From positions 2,587,501 through 2,651,500 of the forward strand of contig NZ_CP035310.1 in the NCBI RefSeq assembly GCF_004114695.1: a stretch of 64,000 nucleotides of DNA, read 5' to 3'. Under the pieces are notes generated by a model. That model saw only the letters and a program-made list of their open reading frames with translations. It was not told where the DNA came from and ran no database searches. A program made the position numbers and the translations under genes. This DNA is from Erythrobacter sp. HKB08. GTDB lineage: Bacteria > Pseudomonadota > Alphaproteobacteria > Sphingomonadales > Sphingomonadaceae. This document shows positions 26,473 to 35,674 of the stretch, in pieces. The stretch's first letter is position 1. Every line of letters starts with the position of its first letter.

Positions 26473-27983
26473 GCTGCCTCTCCTTCACCCGGCACCTGCA
26501 CCCGCATCATGGCGAGTGCTGCGATCACCAGCGTTCCTGCCGCAAAGGCCATCGTCCAGATCGGCTCGGTCGGGAAGAACGCCTTCATGATCGAGCCCAT
26601 GACCGTTGCGACCAGCAGCTGCGGGACGACGATGAACACGTTGAACAGCCCCATGTAGATGCCGAGCTTCTGCTGCGGCAGGCTGCTTGCGAGGATCGCG
26701 TAAGGCATGGCGAGGATCGAGGCCCAGGCGATGCCGATGCCGATTTCGGAAACCAGCAGGGCCTGCGGATCGCGGATGACGAAGAAGCTCGCAAAGCCGA
26801 GCGCGCCGCACAGCAGGCCGAACACATGGGTCTTCGCCTTGCCGACGCGGCTGGCGATGAACGGCAGGAGCGTGAGCGCGGCCACGGCAGCGACCGCGTT
26901 GTAAGTGGCGAACAGCCAGCCGACCCAGTTCGCGCCCAGATTGTAGGCCTCGCTCGCGGTGTCGGTGCTGCCGAAGACATATTGCGTCACCACCGGCGTC
27001 GTATTGATCCACATGATGAAGAGCGCCGACCAGCTGAAAAACTGTACCACGGCGAGCTTCTTCATGATGTCGGGCATGCCGGAGAAATCGCCGACGATGC
27101 TGGTCAGCATGCCGGTGGTATTGCCCTGCTTCGCCATCGAAATCGCAACCGCGCTGAGCATGCCGTAGGCGATCAACAGCGCGCCGAGCAGGTAGACTTC
27201 CTTCTCCAGGTCGAAACCCATGACCGCCAGCACGACCGCGACGCCGGCGAACATCCAGACCGCGCTACCCTGATAGCTCTTGGAAGCGAGCGCACGCACC
27301 GTGTGGCCGCTTTCGTCGACGGCATCCTCGCCGCCGAATGCGCGCATTTCCTCAGGGCTGTATTCCTTGGTGGTCAGCACCGTCCAAAGCACGGCTGCGA
27401 ACAGGGCCGCGCCGCCGATCCAGAAGCTGTAGCGGACCGTGTCGGGAATGCCGCCGTCTGCCGCGACATTGGCGACACCGAGCTGCGTCATGGCCCAGGG
27501 CACGATCGATCCGACCACCGCGCCCACGCCGATAAACGCGGTTTGCACGGCGTAGCCGGCAGTGTGCTGGTCCTTCCTCAGCATGTCGCCGACGAAGGCA
27601 CGGAACGGCTCCATCGAGATATTGAGGCTCGCATCGAGCACCCACAGCAGTACTGCCGCCATCAGCAATACTTCGCTCAGCGGCATGAGGAACAGCGACA
27701 GCGCTGCCAGTACCGCGCCAAGTAGGAAGTAGGGACGGCGACGACCGAGCTTGCCCATCCATGTCTTGTCCGACAGGTGGCCGATGATCGGTTGGACCAG
27801 CAAACCGGTCAGCGGAGCGGCAACCCAGAGCGCGGGAAGATCGTCGATCGCGGAACCGAGCGACTGGAAGACGCGGCTCATATTCGCGTTCTGCAGCGCG
27901 AAGCCGATCTGGATTCCGAAGAAGCCGAAGCTGATGTTGAACAGCCCGGCCCAGCCCTGGCGCGGTTTCTCGCGTCCCGTCAT
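26469..27983 (-). CDS. MFS sugar transporter (maltose/oligosaccharide type)
   Basis: The 504-residue protein has twelve predicted membrane segments and the GPH/SLC45-like pattern: GFALQNANMSRVFQ, a QPIIGHLSDKTW loop, and GRRRPYF after TM2. Relatives beside LacI, TonB receptor and GH13 genes in alpha- and gammaproteobacteria take maltose or maltodextrins across the inner membrane by proton symport. The substrate is inferred from this setting. An operator-like motif lies about 90 bases upstream of the ATG. Confidence 0.85.
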   Translation of the reverse strand: MTGREKPRQGWAGLFNISFGFFGIQIGFALQNANMSRVFQSLGSAIDDLPALWVAAPLTGLLVQPIIGHLSDKTWMGKLGRRRPYFLLGAVLAALSLFLMPLSEVLLMAAVLLWVLDASLNISMEPFRAFVGDMLRKDQHTAGYAVQTAFIGVGAVVGSIVPWAMTQLGVANVAADGGIPDTVRYSFWIGGAALFAAVLWTVLTTKEYSPEEMRAFGGEDAVDESGHTVRALASKSYQGSAVWMFAGVAVVLAVMGFDLEKEVYLLGALLIAYGMLSAVAISMAKQGNTTGMLTSIVGDFSGMPDIMKKLAVVQFFSWSALFIMWINTTPVVTQYVFGSTDTASEAYNLGANWVGWLFATYNAVAAVAALTLLPFIASRVGKAKTHVFGLLCGALGFASFFVIRDPQALLVSEIGIGIAWASILAMPYAILASSLPQQKLGIYMGLFNVFIVVPQLLVATVMGSIMKAFFPTEPIWTMAFAAGTLVIAALAMMRVQVPGEGEAA

Positions 27984-28069
27984 ATCTCACTCCCGTAAGG
28001 CGCGCGCGGACTTGTGCCGCTGCTGCGCGAAGACGCATGGCTGACAGCAATCGGGCGCGCCGACAATAC

Positions 28070-28080
28070 GCATACGAATG
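28070..28080 (-). promoter_or_regulatory. Candidate LacI operator upstream of MFS-amylase operon
   Basis: Read on the minus strand, 28080-28070 is CATTCGTATGC. It differs by one base from CATACGTATGC upstream of the TonB receptor gene at 29310. The site lies between the LacI stop and the MFS start, about 87 bases before the latter. Confidence 0.5.
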
Positions 28081-28105
28081 TGGTGATCGATTGCGCCAGG
28101 CGCGC

Positions 28106-29173
28106 TCAGGCGTCCGAGGTCGCCTTCGCAGGTGACTTCTTCGCGACGGTGCTTTCGCGCACGACAAGGCGCGCAGGCAGTTCGCGCCGGGTAATCTCGT
28201 CGTCCTCGATACCCTTGAGCAGCACGTCGAGCAGCGCAGCCCCGGCGCCGCGCATGTCCTGCATCAGCGTCGTCAGCGGCGGGCTGGTGTGGCCCGCGGC
28301 AGGAATGTCGTCGAAGCCGACGATGGCGACATCTTCAGGCACGGTTTTCTGCGCTTCGGCCAGCGCCCGCATTGCGCCGATGGCGATGAGGTCGCTCGCG
28401 GCGAAAACGGCGTCGAAATCGCGTCCGCTATCGAGCAGCTTCCTGGCAGCGGCGTAGCCATCCGCCTCGCTCGTCAGCGCATCCATGCGCAGCTTCGGAT
28501 CGGCCTCGAGACCCGCCGCATCGAGCGCGGCACACAGGCCGGCATAGCGATCGGCAAATTCGGGATACCCCTCGTCCGCATCGCCGAGGAAAGCGATCTT
28601 GCGGCGGCCAAGCTCGACGAGATGCTCGCCCGCTTGGCGACCCGCACCGAAATTGTCCGAACCGACAGTCGCACCGATGTTGTCTTCGCGCACCGAACCC
28701 CAGCGCACGAAATGCGTCCCCTGCTGGGCAAGCTGCTCGAGCCGCTGTTCGTAGGCGGTGTAATCGCCGTAGCCGAGCAGGATGAGACCGTCCGCGCGGT
28801 GGCTGTCCTGGTATTTGACGTGCCAGTCGTCTTCCATCCGCTGGAAGGAAATCAGCAGGTCGAGCCCGCGATTGGCGCATTCGCGCGTGATCGAACCGAG
28901 CATCGAGAGGAAGAAGGGGTTGATGTTGCTGTCGTCGGCGGTCGGATCCTCGAAGAACAGCAGCGCGATCGTGTTCGCCCGCTGCGAACGGAGCGAGGAT
29001 GCATTCTTGTCGACCGTGTAGTTGAGCTCGCGGGCGATTCGCTCGATCTTCTCGCGCGTCTTCTCGCTGACCGCCCTGTCGCCCCGCAATGCGCGGCTCA
29101 CCGTGGGCTGCGACACCCCGGCAAGATAGGCGATATCGAAGCTCGTCGGCTTCCCTGTAGGCTGGCGGCCCAT
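28106..29173 (-). CDS. LacI family transcriptional regulator
   Basis: The 355-residue protein has an N-terminal LacI helix-turn-helix (SFDIAYLAGVSQPTVSRAL, residues 11-29), a hinge helix near RSQRANTIALLF, and a periplasmic-binding-protein-like effector domain to residue 340. VGFDDIPAAGHTSPPLTT is the usual C-terminal effector-domain signature. It lies between the MFS-GH13 pair and the divergent TonB receptor operon, and is the likely maltodextrin-responsive repressor of both. A 12-bp palindrome 45 bases upstream of its ATG suggests autoregulation. Confidence 0.92.
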   Translation of the reverse strand: MGRQPTGKPTSFDIAYLAGVSQPTVSRALRGDRAVSEKTREKIERIARELNYTVDKNASSLRSQRANTIALLFFEDPTADDSNINPFFLSMLGSITRECANRGLDLLISFQRMEDDWHVKYQDSHRADGLILLGYGDYTAYEQRLEQLAQQGTHFVRWGSVREDNIGATVGSDNFGAGRQAGEHLVELGRRKIAFLGDADEGYPEFADRYAGLCAALDAAGLEADPKLRMDALTSEADGYAAARKLLDSGRDFDAVFAASDLIAIGAMRALAEAQKTVPEDVAIVGFDDIPAAGHTSPPLTTLMQDMRGAGAALLDVLLKGIEDDEITRRELPARLVVRESTVAKKSPAKATSDA

Positions 29174-29217
29174 CCACTCTCCTCAAGCGGCGAAACTATC
29201 GCGCACGCGCACGAGGC

Positions 29218-29229
29218 GCAACGCGTTGC
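29218..29229. promoter_or_regulatory. Palindrome upstream of LacI gene
   Basis: GCAACGCGTTGC is a perfect 12-bp palindrome with a central CG, the shape of LacI/GalR-family operators. It lies 45 bases upstream of the regulator start and is a candidate autoregulatory site. Confidence 0.5.
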
Positions 29230-29292
29230 AGGGGCTGAACCAAGCGGTTGGAGAACATAAGACAATTTGATGCAAATCGGTCACACAGCCCT

Positions 29293-29320
29293 TTTGTGCG
29301 CCGCACAAACATACGTATGC
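29293..29320. promoter_or_regulatory. Adjacent palindromes upstream of TonB receptor operon
   Basis: TTTGTGCG-C-CGCACAAA (29293-29309) is a perfect 8-bp inverted repeat. It directly abuts CATACGTATG (29310-29319), a perfect 10-bp palindrome whose extended form CATACGTATGC recurs with one change upstream of the MFS gene. The pair lies about 130 bases before the receptor GTG and is the best candidate control region of the maltodextrin operon. Confidence 0.55.
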
Positions 29321-29447
29321 TGACTATGCGAGAGCCCGATTCTCAGTCGTAATGCATCGTCGAGGGGCTCGGATTTCCGACGATGGGACCGCCTCCACAG
29401 ACAGATTTATTCGCCGCGGGGGCGCGGTGGGACTGGGAGAATACACA

Positions 29448-32219
29448 GTGATCAAGCGTAACACTCTGACTGCCGGAATCAGCGCTCCGGCACTCGCTCT
29501 CGCACTGGTCGGGGGCCTCGCCCCGCAGGCCGCGATGGCTCAGGAAGCCGATGCCGCGGCAACCGACGAAGAACCGGTTTCCGAAGACGACGGCGTCATC
29601 ATCGTCAGCGGTTTCCGCGCCTCGCTCGAAAGCGCGGTCGCGGAAAAGAAGCTCAACGACCAGATCCTCGAATCGGTCACGGCGGAAGACATCGGCAAGC
29701 TGCCGGACAACTCGATCGGTGAATCGATCGCCCGCCTGCCCGGCGTCACCTCGCAGCGCCTCAACGGCCGCGCGAACGTGATCGCCATCCGCGGCTTCGG
29801 CCAGGACTTCTCGCAGACCCTGCTCAACGGCCGCGAACAGACCTCGCTCGGCGATGCGCGCGCAGTCGAGTTCGACCAGTACCCGGCGGAAGTCGTGAAC
29901 CAGGTCGTCGTCTACAAGACGCCGACCGCCGAACTTGTCGGCCAAGGCCTCGTCGGCACGATCGACATCCGCACCATCCGCCCGCTCGAAGTGAGCGAAT
30001 CGATCTTCGCGATCGGTGCGCGCGGTTCCTATGCCGACCTCGGCAAGCTGAACGCCGGTTCGAAGGAATTCGGCTTCCGCGCGAACGCGACCTATGTTGA
30101 CCAGTTCGCCGACGACACGCTCGGCGTCTCGCTCTCGGCCTCCTATGTCGACGAGCCGTACCAGCTGCAGGAATTCAACGCCTGGGGGTACACCGGCGGC
30201 CCGTCGGGCGGCGCGCAGCTGATCGGCGGCTCGAAGAGCTTCGTCACCTCGACCCAGCTCAAGCGCCTCGGCATCACCGGCACCGTGCAGTGGGAGCCGG
30301 CCCCGAACTGGATGGTCACGCTCGATGCGTTCTATTCGGACTTCGAGGACGACCAGAGCAAGCGCGGCGTCGAACTGCCGCTCGGCTTCTGCGCCAACCC
30401 GGGCGATCTGCTCAACCGCAACGCCGCCTTCTGCTTCGGCGCGACCTATGACGTCAGCGCGCAGCAGGTCGACAACGACACGGTCGTCGCGGGCCGTTTC
30501 CCGACTGTCGAAGGCGTCGTTCGCAACGACATCTTCCAGAAGGAAGCCGAACTGATCTCCGGCGGCCTCAACGTCGCTTATGAAGGCGACGACGGCTGGA
30601 GCGCGTTCTTCGACTTCGGCTACTCGCGCACCGACCGTCACGAGCTGAGCTTCGAATCCTACGCGGGTACCGGCGTCGGCGCCCTCAACGGCGCGACCGA
30701 CGACATCACCTTCACGCAGGACGAGAACGGCGCCTTCTTCACCTCGACGCTCGATTATTCGGACCCGAACACCATCCTGCTGACCGACCCGCTCGGCTGG
30801 GGCGGCGGCACGCAGGCCGGCTACTTCAACGACCGTATCATCGACGACGAGCTCAAGCAGTTCCGCGTCCAGGTCGCGAAGGAGAATTACGACTCGTTCA
30901 TCAGCGCTGTGAAGTTCGGCATGAACTACACCACGCGCGACAAGTCGCTCGACCCGCAGGAATTCTTCATCCGCCTCGCCGGCGGCGCGCTCGAAGCGAC
31001 GATCCCGCAGGAATTCCTGCTTCGTCCGACCAATCTCGATTACCTCGGCCTCGGCCCGATGCTGAGCTACGACGCGCGCGAGCTGATCGGTGCGGGCATC
31101 TACGTGCTCGACCCGAACACCTCGAACGACATCCCGGCCAAGGCCTTCGAGATCGAGGAAGATCTGATGACGATCTACCTCCAGACCGATATCGAACAGG
31201 ATCTCGGCGGCGCGATGCTGACCGGTAACGTCGGCGTCCAGGCGGTCCACACCGACCAGAGCTCGAGCGGCCTTGCCTTCCCGGGCGGCGTCCAGACGCA
31301 GGTCACTGCCGGTGCGGATTACTGGGATGTCCTGCCCAGCCTCAACCTGTCGCTCCGTTTCGACAGCGACTTCGTGATCCGCGTCGGTGCGAGCCGACAG
31401 ATCCAGCGTCCGCGTCTCGACGACATGCGCGTCGCGATCGGTTACGGCCTCGACAACAACGTCGGCAACAGCCCGACCGGCACCGCTCCGTTCCTCAACG
31501 GCGGCGGCGGCAACCCGACGCTGCGGCCGTACCGTGCGAACGCGGTCGACCTCACCTTCGAGAAGTATTTCGGCACTTCGGGCGTCGTGGCGCTCCAGCT
31601 GTTCTACAAGGACATCAAGAGCTACATCGACTCCAGCACCTTCGTCTTCGACTACGCCGGCTTCCCGCTTCCCGCAGGTCCGACGCCGCCGAGCACGATC
31701 GGCCTGCTGAACGCGCCGAACAACACCGGCGGCGGCAACTTCTACGGTGGTGAAATCGCGGCGACCGTTCCGTTCGACGTCTTCACCGAAGCGCTCGACG
31801 GCTTCGGCTTCACCGGCGGCCTTGGCTACACCAAGACCGAGGTGGAAGACGCCTTCGGCAATGTCGACCAGATCCCGGGCTATTCGAAGTGGGTCGCCAA
31901 CGGCACGCTCTACTTCGAGAAGTACGGCTTCAACGCTCGCGGCAGCGTCCGCCATCGTTCGAGCTTCCTCGGCGACTTCACCGGCTTCGGTGGCTCGCCG
32001 ACGCGTCGCCTCGCTCGCGGCGAGACGATCGTCGATGCCCAGATCGGCTACGACTTCCAGGAAGGCAGCGCGCTCGACGGCCTCTCGATCTACCTCCAGG
32101 GCCAGAACCTGACCGACGAACCGTTCGTTTCGATCAACGGCAACGGCAACCAGCTGCAGGTCGTGGATTACCAGACCTACGGCCGCCGCTTCCTGGCGGG
32201 CTTCACCTACCGCTTCTGA
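29448..32219 (+). CDS. TonB-dependent receptor for (malto)oligosaccharide uptake
   Basis: Start set at GTG 29448, preceded by GGGAGA and followed at once by a signal peptide ending in AAMAQ; 923 residues. After an acidic linker the plug begins VIIVSGFRASLESAV and includes AEDIGKLPDNSIGESIARL and AIRGFGQDFSQTLLNGRE, typical of the Caulobacter/Xanthomonas saccharide receptors. The C terminus ends in FTYRF with terminal phenylalanine. Its position ahead of alpha-glucan hydrolases and a LacI regulator points to maltodextrin transport across the outer membrane. Confidence 0.9.
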   Translation: MIKRNTLTAGISAPALALALVGGLAPQAAMAQEADAAATDEEPVSEDDGVIIVSGFRASLESAVAEKKLNDQILESVTAEDIGKLPDNSIGESIARLPGVTSQRLNGRANVIAIRGFGQDFSQTLLNGREQTSLGDARAVEFDQYPAEVVNQVVVYKTPTAELVGQGLVGTIDIRTIRPLEVSESIFAIGARGSYADLGKLNAGSKEFGFRANATYVDQFADDTLGVSLSASYVDEPYQLQEFNAWGYTGGPSGGAQLIGGSKSFVTSTQLKRLGITGTVQWEPAPNWMVTLDAFYSDFEDDQSKRGVELPLGFCANPGDLLNRNAAFCFGATYDVSAQQVDNDTVVAGRFPTVEGVVRNDIFQKEAELISGGLNVAYEGDDGWSAFFDFGYSRTDRHELSFESYAGTGVGALNGATDDITFTQDENGAFFTSTLDYSDPNTILLTDPLGWGGGTQAGYFNDRIIDDELKQFRVQVAKENYDSFISAVKFGMNYTTRDKSLDPQEFFIRLAGGALEATIPQEFLLRPTNLDYLGLGPMLSYDARELIGAGIYVLDPNTSNDIPAKAFEIEEDLMTIYLQTDIEQDLGGAMLTGNVGVQAVHTDQSSSGLAFPGGVQTQVTAGADYWDVLPSLNLSLRFDSDFVIRVGASRQIQRPRLDDMRVAIGYGLDNNVGNSPTGTAPFLNGGGGNPTLRPYRANAVDLTFEKYFGTSGVVALQLFYKDIKSYIDSSTFVFDYAGFPLPAGPTPPSTIGLLNAPNNTGGGNFYGGEIAATVPFDVFTEALDGFGFTGGLGYTKTEVEDAFGNVDQIPGYSKWVANGTLYFEKYGFNARGSVRHRSSFLGDFTGFGGSPTRRLARGETIVDAQIGYDFQEGSALDGLSIYLQGQNLTDEPFVSINGNGNQLQVVDYQTYGRRFLAGFTYRF

Positions 32220-32228
32220 TAGGCGGTT

Positions 32229-32278
32229 GGGGGCGGTTGCGGGCCATGCGAGACGGCCTGTACCCGCCCCCATTGTTT
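32229..32278 (+). terminator. Possible terminator after TonB receptor
   Basis: GGGGGCGG at 32229-32236 pairs with CCGCCCCC at 32264-32271 around a 27-base GC-rich loop, followed by ATTGTTTT. It lies ten bases after the receptor stop and may attenuate transcription into the following five-gene unit, lowering enzyme relative to receptor levels. Confidence 0.45.
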
Positions 32279-32327
32279 TGCCCTGTGGCGACATAGGGCA
32301 AGATCAGGATCGATCCGGGGAGAGGAC

Positions 32328-33842
32328 GTGAGCGGAGAGGGCAGACAGGCGATTGTCGTGGTCGGCGGGGGAACCGCCGGCTGGATGACGGCAGCCGCAC
32401 TGGTCCGCTTCACGCAGGCCAAGGTCACACTGGTCGAATCCGATGCGATCGGCACGGTCGGCGTGGGCGAGGCGACCATCCCCCAGATCCGCCTGTTCAA
32501 TGCCGGGCTCGGCATCGACGAGGCCGAGTTCCTGCGCGAGACCCGCGGCAGCTTCAAGCTCGGGATCGAGTTCGCCGGATGGAACGGCGAAGGCAGCCGC
32601 TACATGCATGCCTTCGGGCATATCGGTCAGGGTCGCGGGATTCTGCCCTTCCACCAGTACTGGCTGCGTGCCCGGGCAGAGGGTCTTGCCAAGGACCTGT
32701 CGGCCTATTCGCTCAACGAAGTGGCTGCCCGCGCGCTCAAGATGCAGATGTGGCGCCAGCAGCCGGGCCAGCCCACGCCGGACATGCCCTGTGCCTATCA
32801 TTTCGACGCGGGCCTCTATGCCGCCTACCTGCGCCGTTATTCCGAGGCCGCAGGGGCAACGCGCATCGAGGGCAAGGTCGCCCGTGTCGAGCGCCATCCC
32901 GATAGCGGGCTTATCAGCGCCATCCACCTCGACGACGACCGGACGATCGAAGGCGACTTCTTCATAGACTGCACCGGCTTTCGCAGCCTGCTCCTCGGCG
33001 AGGCGCTTGGGACCGGCTTCGACGACTGGACGCATTGGCTCCCCTGCGACCGCGCTATCGCCGTGCCATGCGAAACCAGGGGCGACTTCACGCCCTACAC
33101 CCGTTCCACCGCGCGCAAGGCCGGGTGGCAATGGCGCATCCCGCTTCAGCACCGCATCGGCAACGGTCATGTCTATTGCAGCGAGTTCATGGAGGACGCA
33201 GAAGCGCTCGACATACTCCTCGCCAATCTCGACGGGAAGCCGCAGGCCGAGCCCAACCAGCTTCGCTTCACCACCGGAACGCGCCAGAAGCACTGGGTCG
33301 GCAATTGCCTCGCCATCGGGCTATCGGCAGGTTTCATGGAGCCGCTGGAATCGACCAGCATCCACCTCATCCAGAGCTCGATCGCCCGCTTCCTGCAAAT
33401 GCTTCCCGGCAAGCAGGTCGAACCCGCGATCGCGGAGGAATTCAATCGCCAGGCAAGCTTCGAATGGGAGCGCATCCGCGACTTCCTGATCCTGCATTAC
33501 TGGGCGAACGGCCGCGAGGGCGAACCCTTCTGGGACCTTTGCCGCGCGATGGAGCTGCCCGATACGCTTACCGCCAAGGTCGAACAGTTCCGCGCCGGTG
33601 GCTACATCCATCGCGAGCACGAAGAGCTCTTCACCGAGCCCGGCTGGCTGCAAGTTTTCGTCGGCCAAGGCATCGTGCCCGAGAGCTGGCACCCGGCCGC
33701 CGATGGCATGGGTGATGACCAGCTGGCCGAAATGCTCGCCCAAATCGAACAGGGCATCGAGCGCCTCACTGCCGACATGCCCGGACACATCGAATTCCTG
33801 CGCGCCTATTGCGCACCGCAAGACCAGAGGAAATCCGCCTGA
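32328..33842 (+). CDS. Flavin-dependent tryptophan halogenase family protein (first copy)
   Basis: The 504-residue protein begins at GTG 32328 after GGGGAGAGGA. It has the FAD motif VVGGGTAGW (residues 11-19), a lysine at about 77 in SFKLGIEFAGW matching the catalytic Lys79 of PrnA, the halogenase motif WQWRIP at 267-272, and a glutamate near 341 in MEPLESTS matching Glu346. Catalytic features are thus retained. Family members use FADH2, oxygen and halide. The physiological substrate is unknown, and its place in a sugar operon argues against free tryptophan metabolism. Its stop overlaps the next ATG (TGATG). Confidence 0.88.
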   Translation: MSGEGRQAIVVVGGGTAGWMTAAALVRFTQAKVTLVESDAIGTVGVGEATIPQIRLFNAGLGIDEAEFLRETRGSFKLGIEFAGWNGEGSRYMHAFGHIGQGRGILPFHQYWLRARAEGLAKDLSAYSLNEVAARALKMQMWRQQPGQPTPDMPCAYHFDAGLYAAYLRRYSEAAGATRIEGKVARVERHPDSGLISAIHLDDDRTIEGDFFIDCTGFRSLLLGEALGTGFDDWTHWLPCDRAIAVPCETRGDFTPYTRSTARKAGWQWRIPLQHRIGNGHVYCSEFMEDAEALDILLANLDGKPQAEPNQLRFTTGTRQKHWVGNCLAIGLSAGFMEPLESTSIHLIQSSIARFLQMLPGKQVEPAIAEEFNRQASFEWERIRDFLILHYWANGREGEPFWDLCRAMELPDTLTAKVEQFRAGGYIHREHEELFTEPGWLQVFVGQGIVPESWHPAADGMGDDQLAEMLAQIEQGIERLTADMPGHIEFLRAYCAPQDQRKSA

Positions 33843-35674
33843 TGAAACGCGCCCTCCCCTTCGCCGCGTCTCTCGTCGCCCTTGCCCTGTCGCAGCCTGC
33901 GCTCGCGCACCCGCAGGAAGAAGCGCCGAGCTTCCGCGATCGCGCTCCGGAAGAGGAAATCGTCTATTTCGTGCTGCCCGACCGCTTCGAGAACGGCGAC
34001 ACGTCGAACGATCTCGGCGGATACGAGGACGAGCCGCTCGTCAGCGGTTTCGACCCTACCCACAAGGGCTTCTTCCACGGAGGCGACCTCAAGGGTCTGA
34101 CGCAGCGCCTCGACTATCTCGAAGGGCTTGGCGTGACCGCAATCTGGTTCGCGCCGATCTTCCAGAACAAGCCGGTGCAGGGACCAAAGGGCAACGAGAG
34201 CGCGGGCTATCACGGCTATTGGGTGACCGACTTCACCCGGCCCGACAGCCACTTCGGCACGCGCGCCGAGTTCAAGGCCTTCGTCGACGCGGCTCATGCG
34301 CGCGGGATGAAGGTCTATATGGACATCATCACCAACCACACCGCCGACGTCATCCGCTACAAGGAAGGCGACGAGACGGGCTACGTTTACCGCGACCGCG
34401 CAGAGTTTCCCTATTCGCGCAAGCTGGGCGTCGACGGTGCGCCGATCAACGAGGGCTTCCTCGGCGACGAGGTTCGCACCAAGGAAAACTTCGCCAGACT
34501 GACCGATGCAGGCTCGGCCTACACGCCGGTTGTTCCTGCGGCGGAGAAGGACATCAAGGTCCCCGCCTGGCTCAACGATCCGATCTATTACCACAACCGC
34601 GGCGATACGACCTTCAGCGGCGAGAGCAGCCGTTTCGGCGATTTCGTCGGGCTGGACGATCTCTTCACCGAACATCCGCGTGTCCTTGCAGGCATGATCG
34701 AGATTTACGGCGACTGGATCCGCGAAACCGGCATCGACGGCTTCCGCATCGACACGGCTCGCCATGTAAATCCGGAGTTCTGGCAGACATTCGTGCCCGA
34801 AATGCGCCGCATCGCCGCCGAGCAGGGCATCCCTAACTTCCACATCTTCGGCGAGGTCTACAAGGACTCGCCCGATAGCGGCTACATCGCGCAATACACA
34901 CGCCGCGACGGCTTTCCCGCCGTGCTCGACTTCGCTTTCCAGTACGCCGTGACGCTCGCCGTCAGCGGGCAGGCCCCGCCCGAGGTCATGACGCACATGT
35001 TCGACGGCGACGTGCTTTATGAAGGCGGCGAGGAAGCGGCGCGCACCATGCCGACCTTCCTCGGCAATCACGACATGGGCCGTTTCTCGACCCTCATCAA
35101 ACAGCGCCTGCCCGACATCTCGCAGGACGAATTGCTCGCCCGCGTGAAGCTCGGCCATGCGATGCTGCTGACCCTGCGTGGCAGCCCGGTCGTCTATTAT
35201 GGCGACGAGCAGGGCTTCGTCGGCGACGGCAACGACCAGGCCGCGCGCGAGGACATGTTCGCAAGCGTCACCGACAGCTACAACGACAACGCGTTGATCG
35301 GCACCGAAGCGACCACTGCGAGCGAGAACTTCGACACCGGCCACCCGCTCTACCGCCTGATCGCGGAGCTTTCAGCCGTGCGAAAGGCGCATCCGGCGCT
35401 CTCGCGTGGGAAGCAGGTCGTGCGCAGCTATCACCTTGAGCCCGGCCTGTTCAGCGTCTCGCGTTTCGACCCGGAAACGGGCGATGAGTACCTACTCGCC
35501 TTCAACACCTCGCCGGAGCGCCTGACGACGCATAGCCGCATCGGTTACGAGGCGCGCGGTCTCGAGACGCTGGCCGGTACCTGCCCGCGCGAGGTCGCCG
35601 CGCCCGGCAGCCTCGCGCTCGACCTTCCCGCATTCGGCTGGGCCGTGTGCAAAGTGACGAAGACCGCCGAATGA
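33842..35674 (+). CDS. GH13 alpha-amylase, periplasmic
   Basis: The 610-residue enzyme starts at ATG 33842, with a signal peptide ending in QPALAHP. GH13 regions are MDIITNHTADV, GFRIDTARHV (nucleophile), IFGEVYKDS (acid/base) and FLGNHDMGRF. The N-terminal ELVYFVLPDRF-like start (here EIVYFVLPDRF) and long loops match secreted alpha-amylases of proteobacteria. It should cut long alpha-1,4-glucans after outer-membrane entry. It overlaps the next gene by four bases (ATGA). Confidence 0.9.
   Translation: MKRALPFAASLVALALSQPALAHPQEEAPSFRDRAPEEEIVYFVLPDRFENGDTSNDLGGYEDEPLVSGFDPTHKGFFHGGDLKGLTQRLDYLEGLGVTAIWFAPIFQNKPVQGPKGNESAGYHGYWVTDFTRPDSHFGTRAEFKAFVDAAHARGMKVYMDIITNHTADVIRYKEGDETGYVYRDRAEFPYSRKLGVDGAPINEGFLGDEVRTKENFARLTDAGSAYTPVVPAAEKDIKVPAWLNDPIYYHNRGDTTFSGESSRFGDFVGLDDLFTEHPRVLAGMIEIYGDWIRETGIDGFRIDTARHVNPEFWQTFVPEMRRIAAEQGIPNFHIFGEVYKDSPDSGYIAQYTRRDGFPAVLDFAFQYAVTLAVSGQAPPEVMTHMFDGDVLYEGGEEAARTMPTFLGNHDMGRFSTLIKQRLPDISQDELLARVKLGHAMLLTLRGSPVVYYGDEQGFVGDGNDQAAREDMFASVTDSYNDNALIGTEATTASENFDTGHPLYRLIAELSAVRKAHPALSRGKQVVRSYHLEPGLFSVSRFDPETGDEYLLAFNTSPERLTTHSRIGYEARGLETLAGTCPREVAAPGSLALDLPAFGWAVCKVTKTAE

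Noticed and set aside
29343-32294. Minus-strand open frame of 983 residues opposite the TonB receptor
   Set aside because: It mirrors the receptor's codon pattern in high-GC DNA, has no recognisable domain and includes no ribosome site; the plus strand has a clear signal peptide and receptor motifs.
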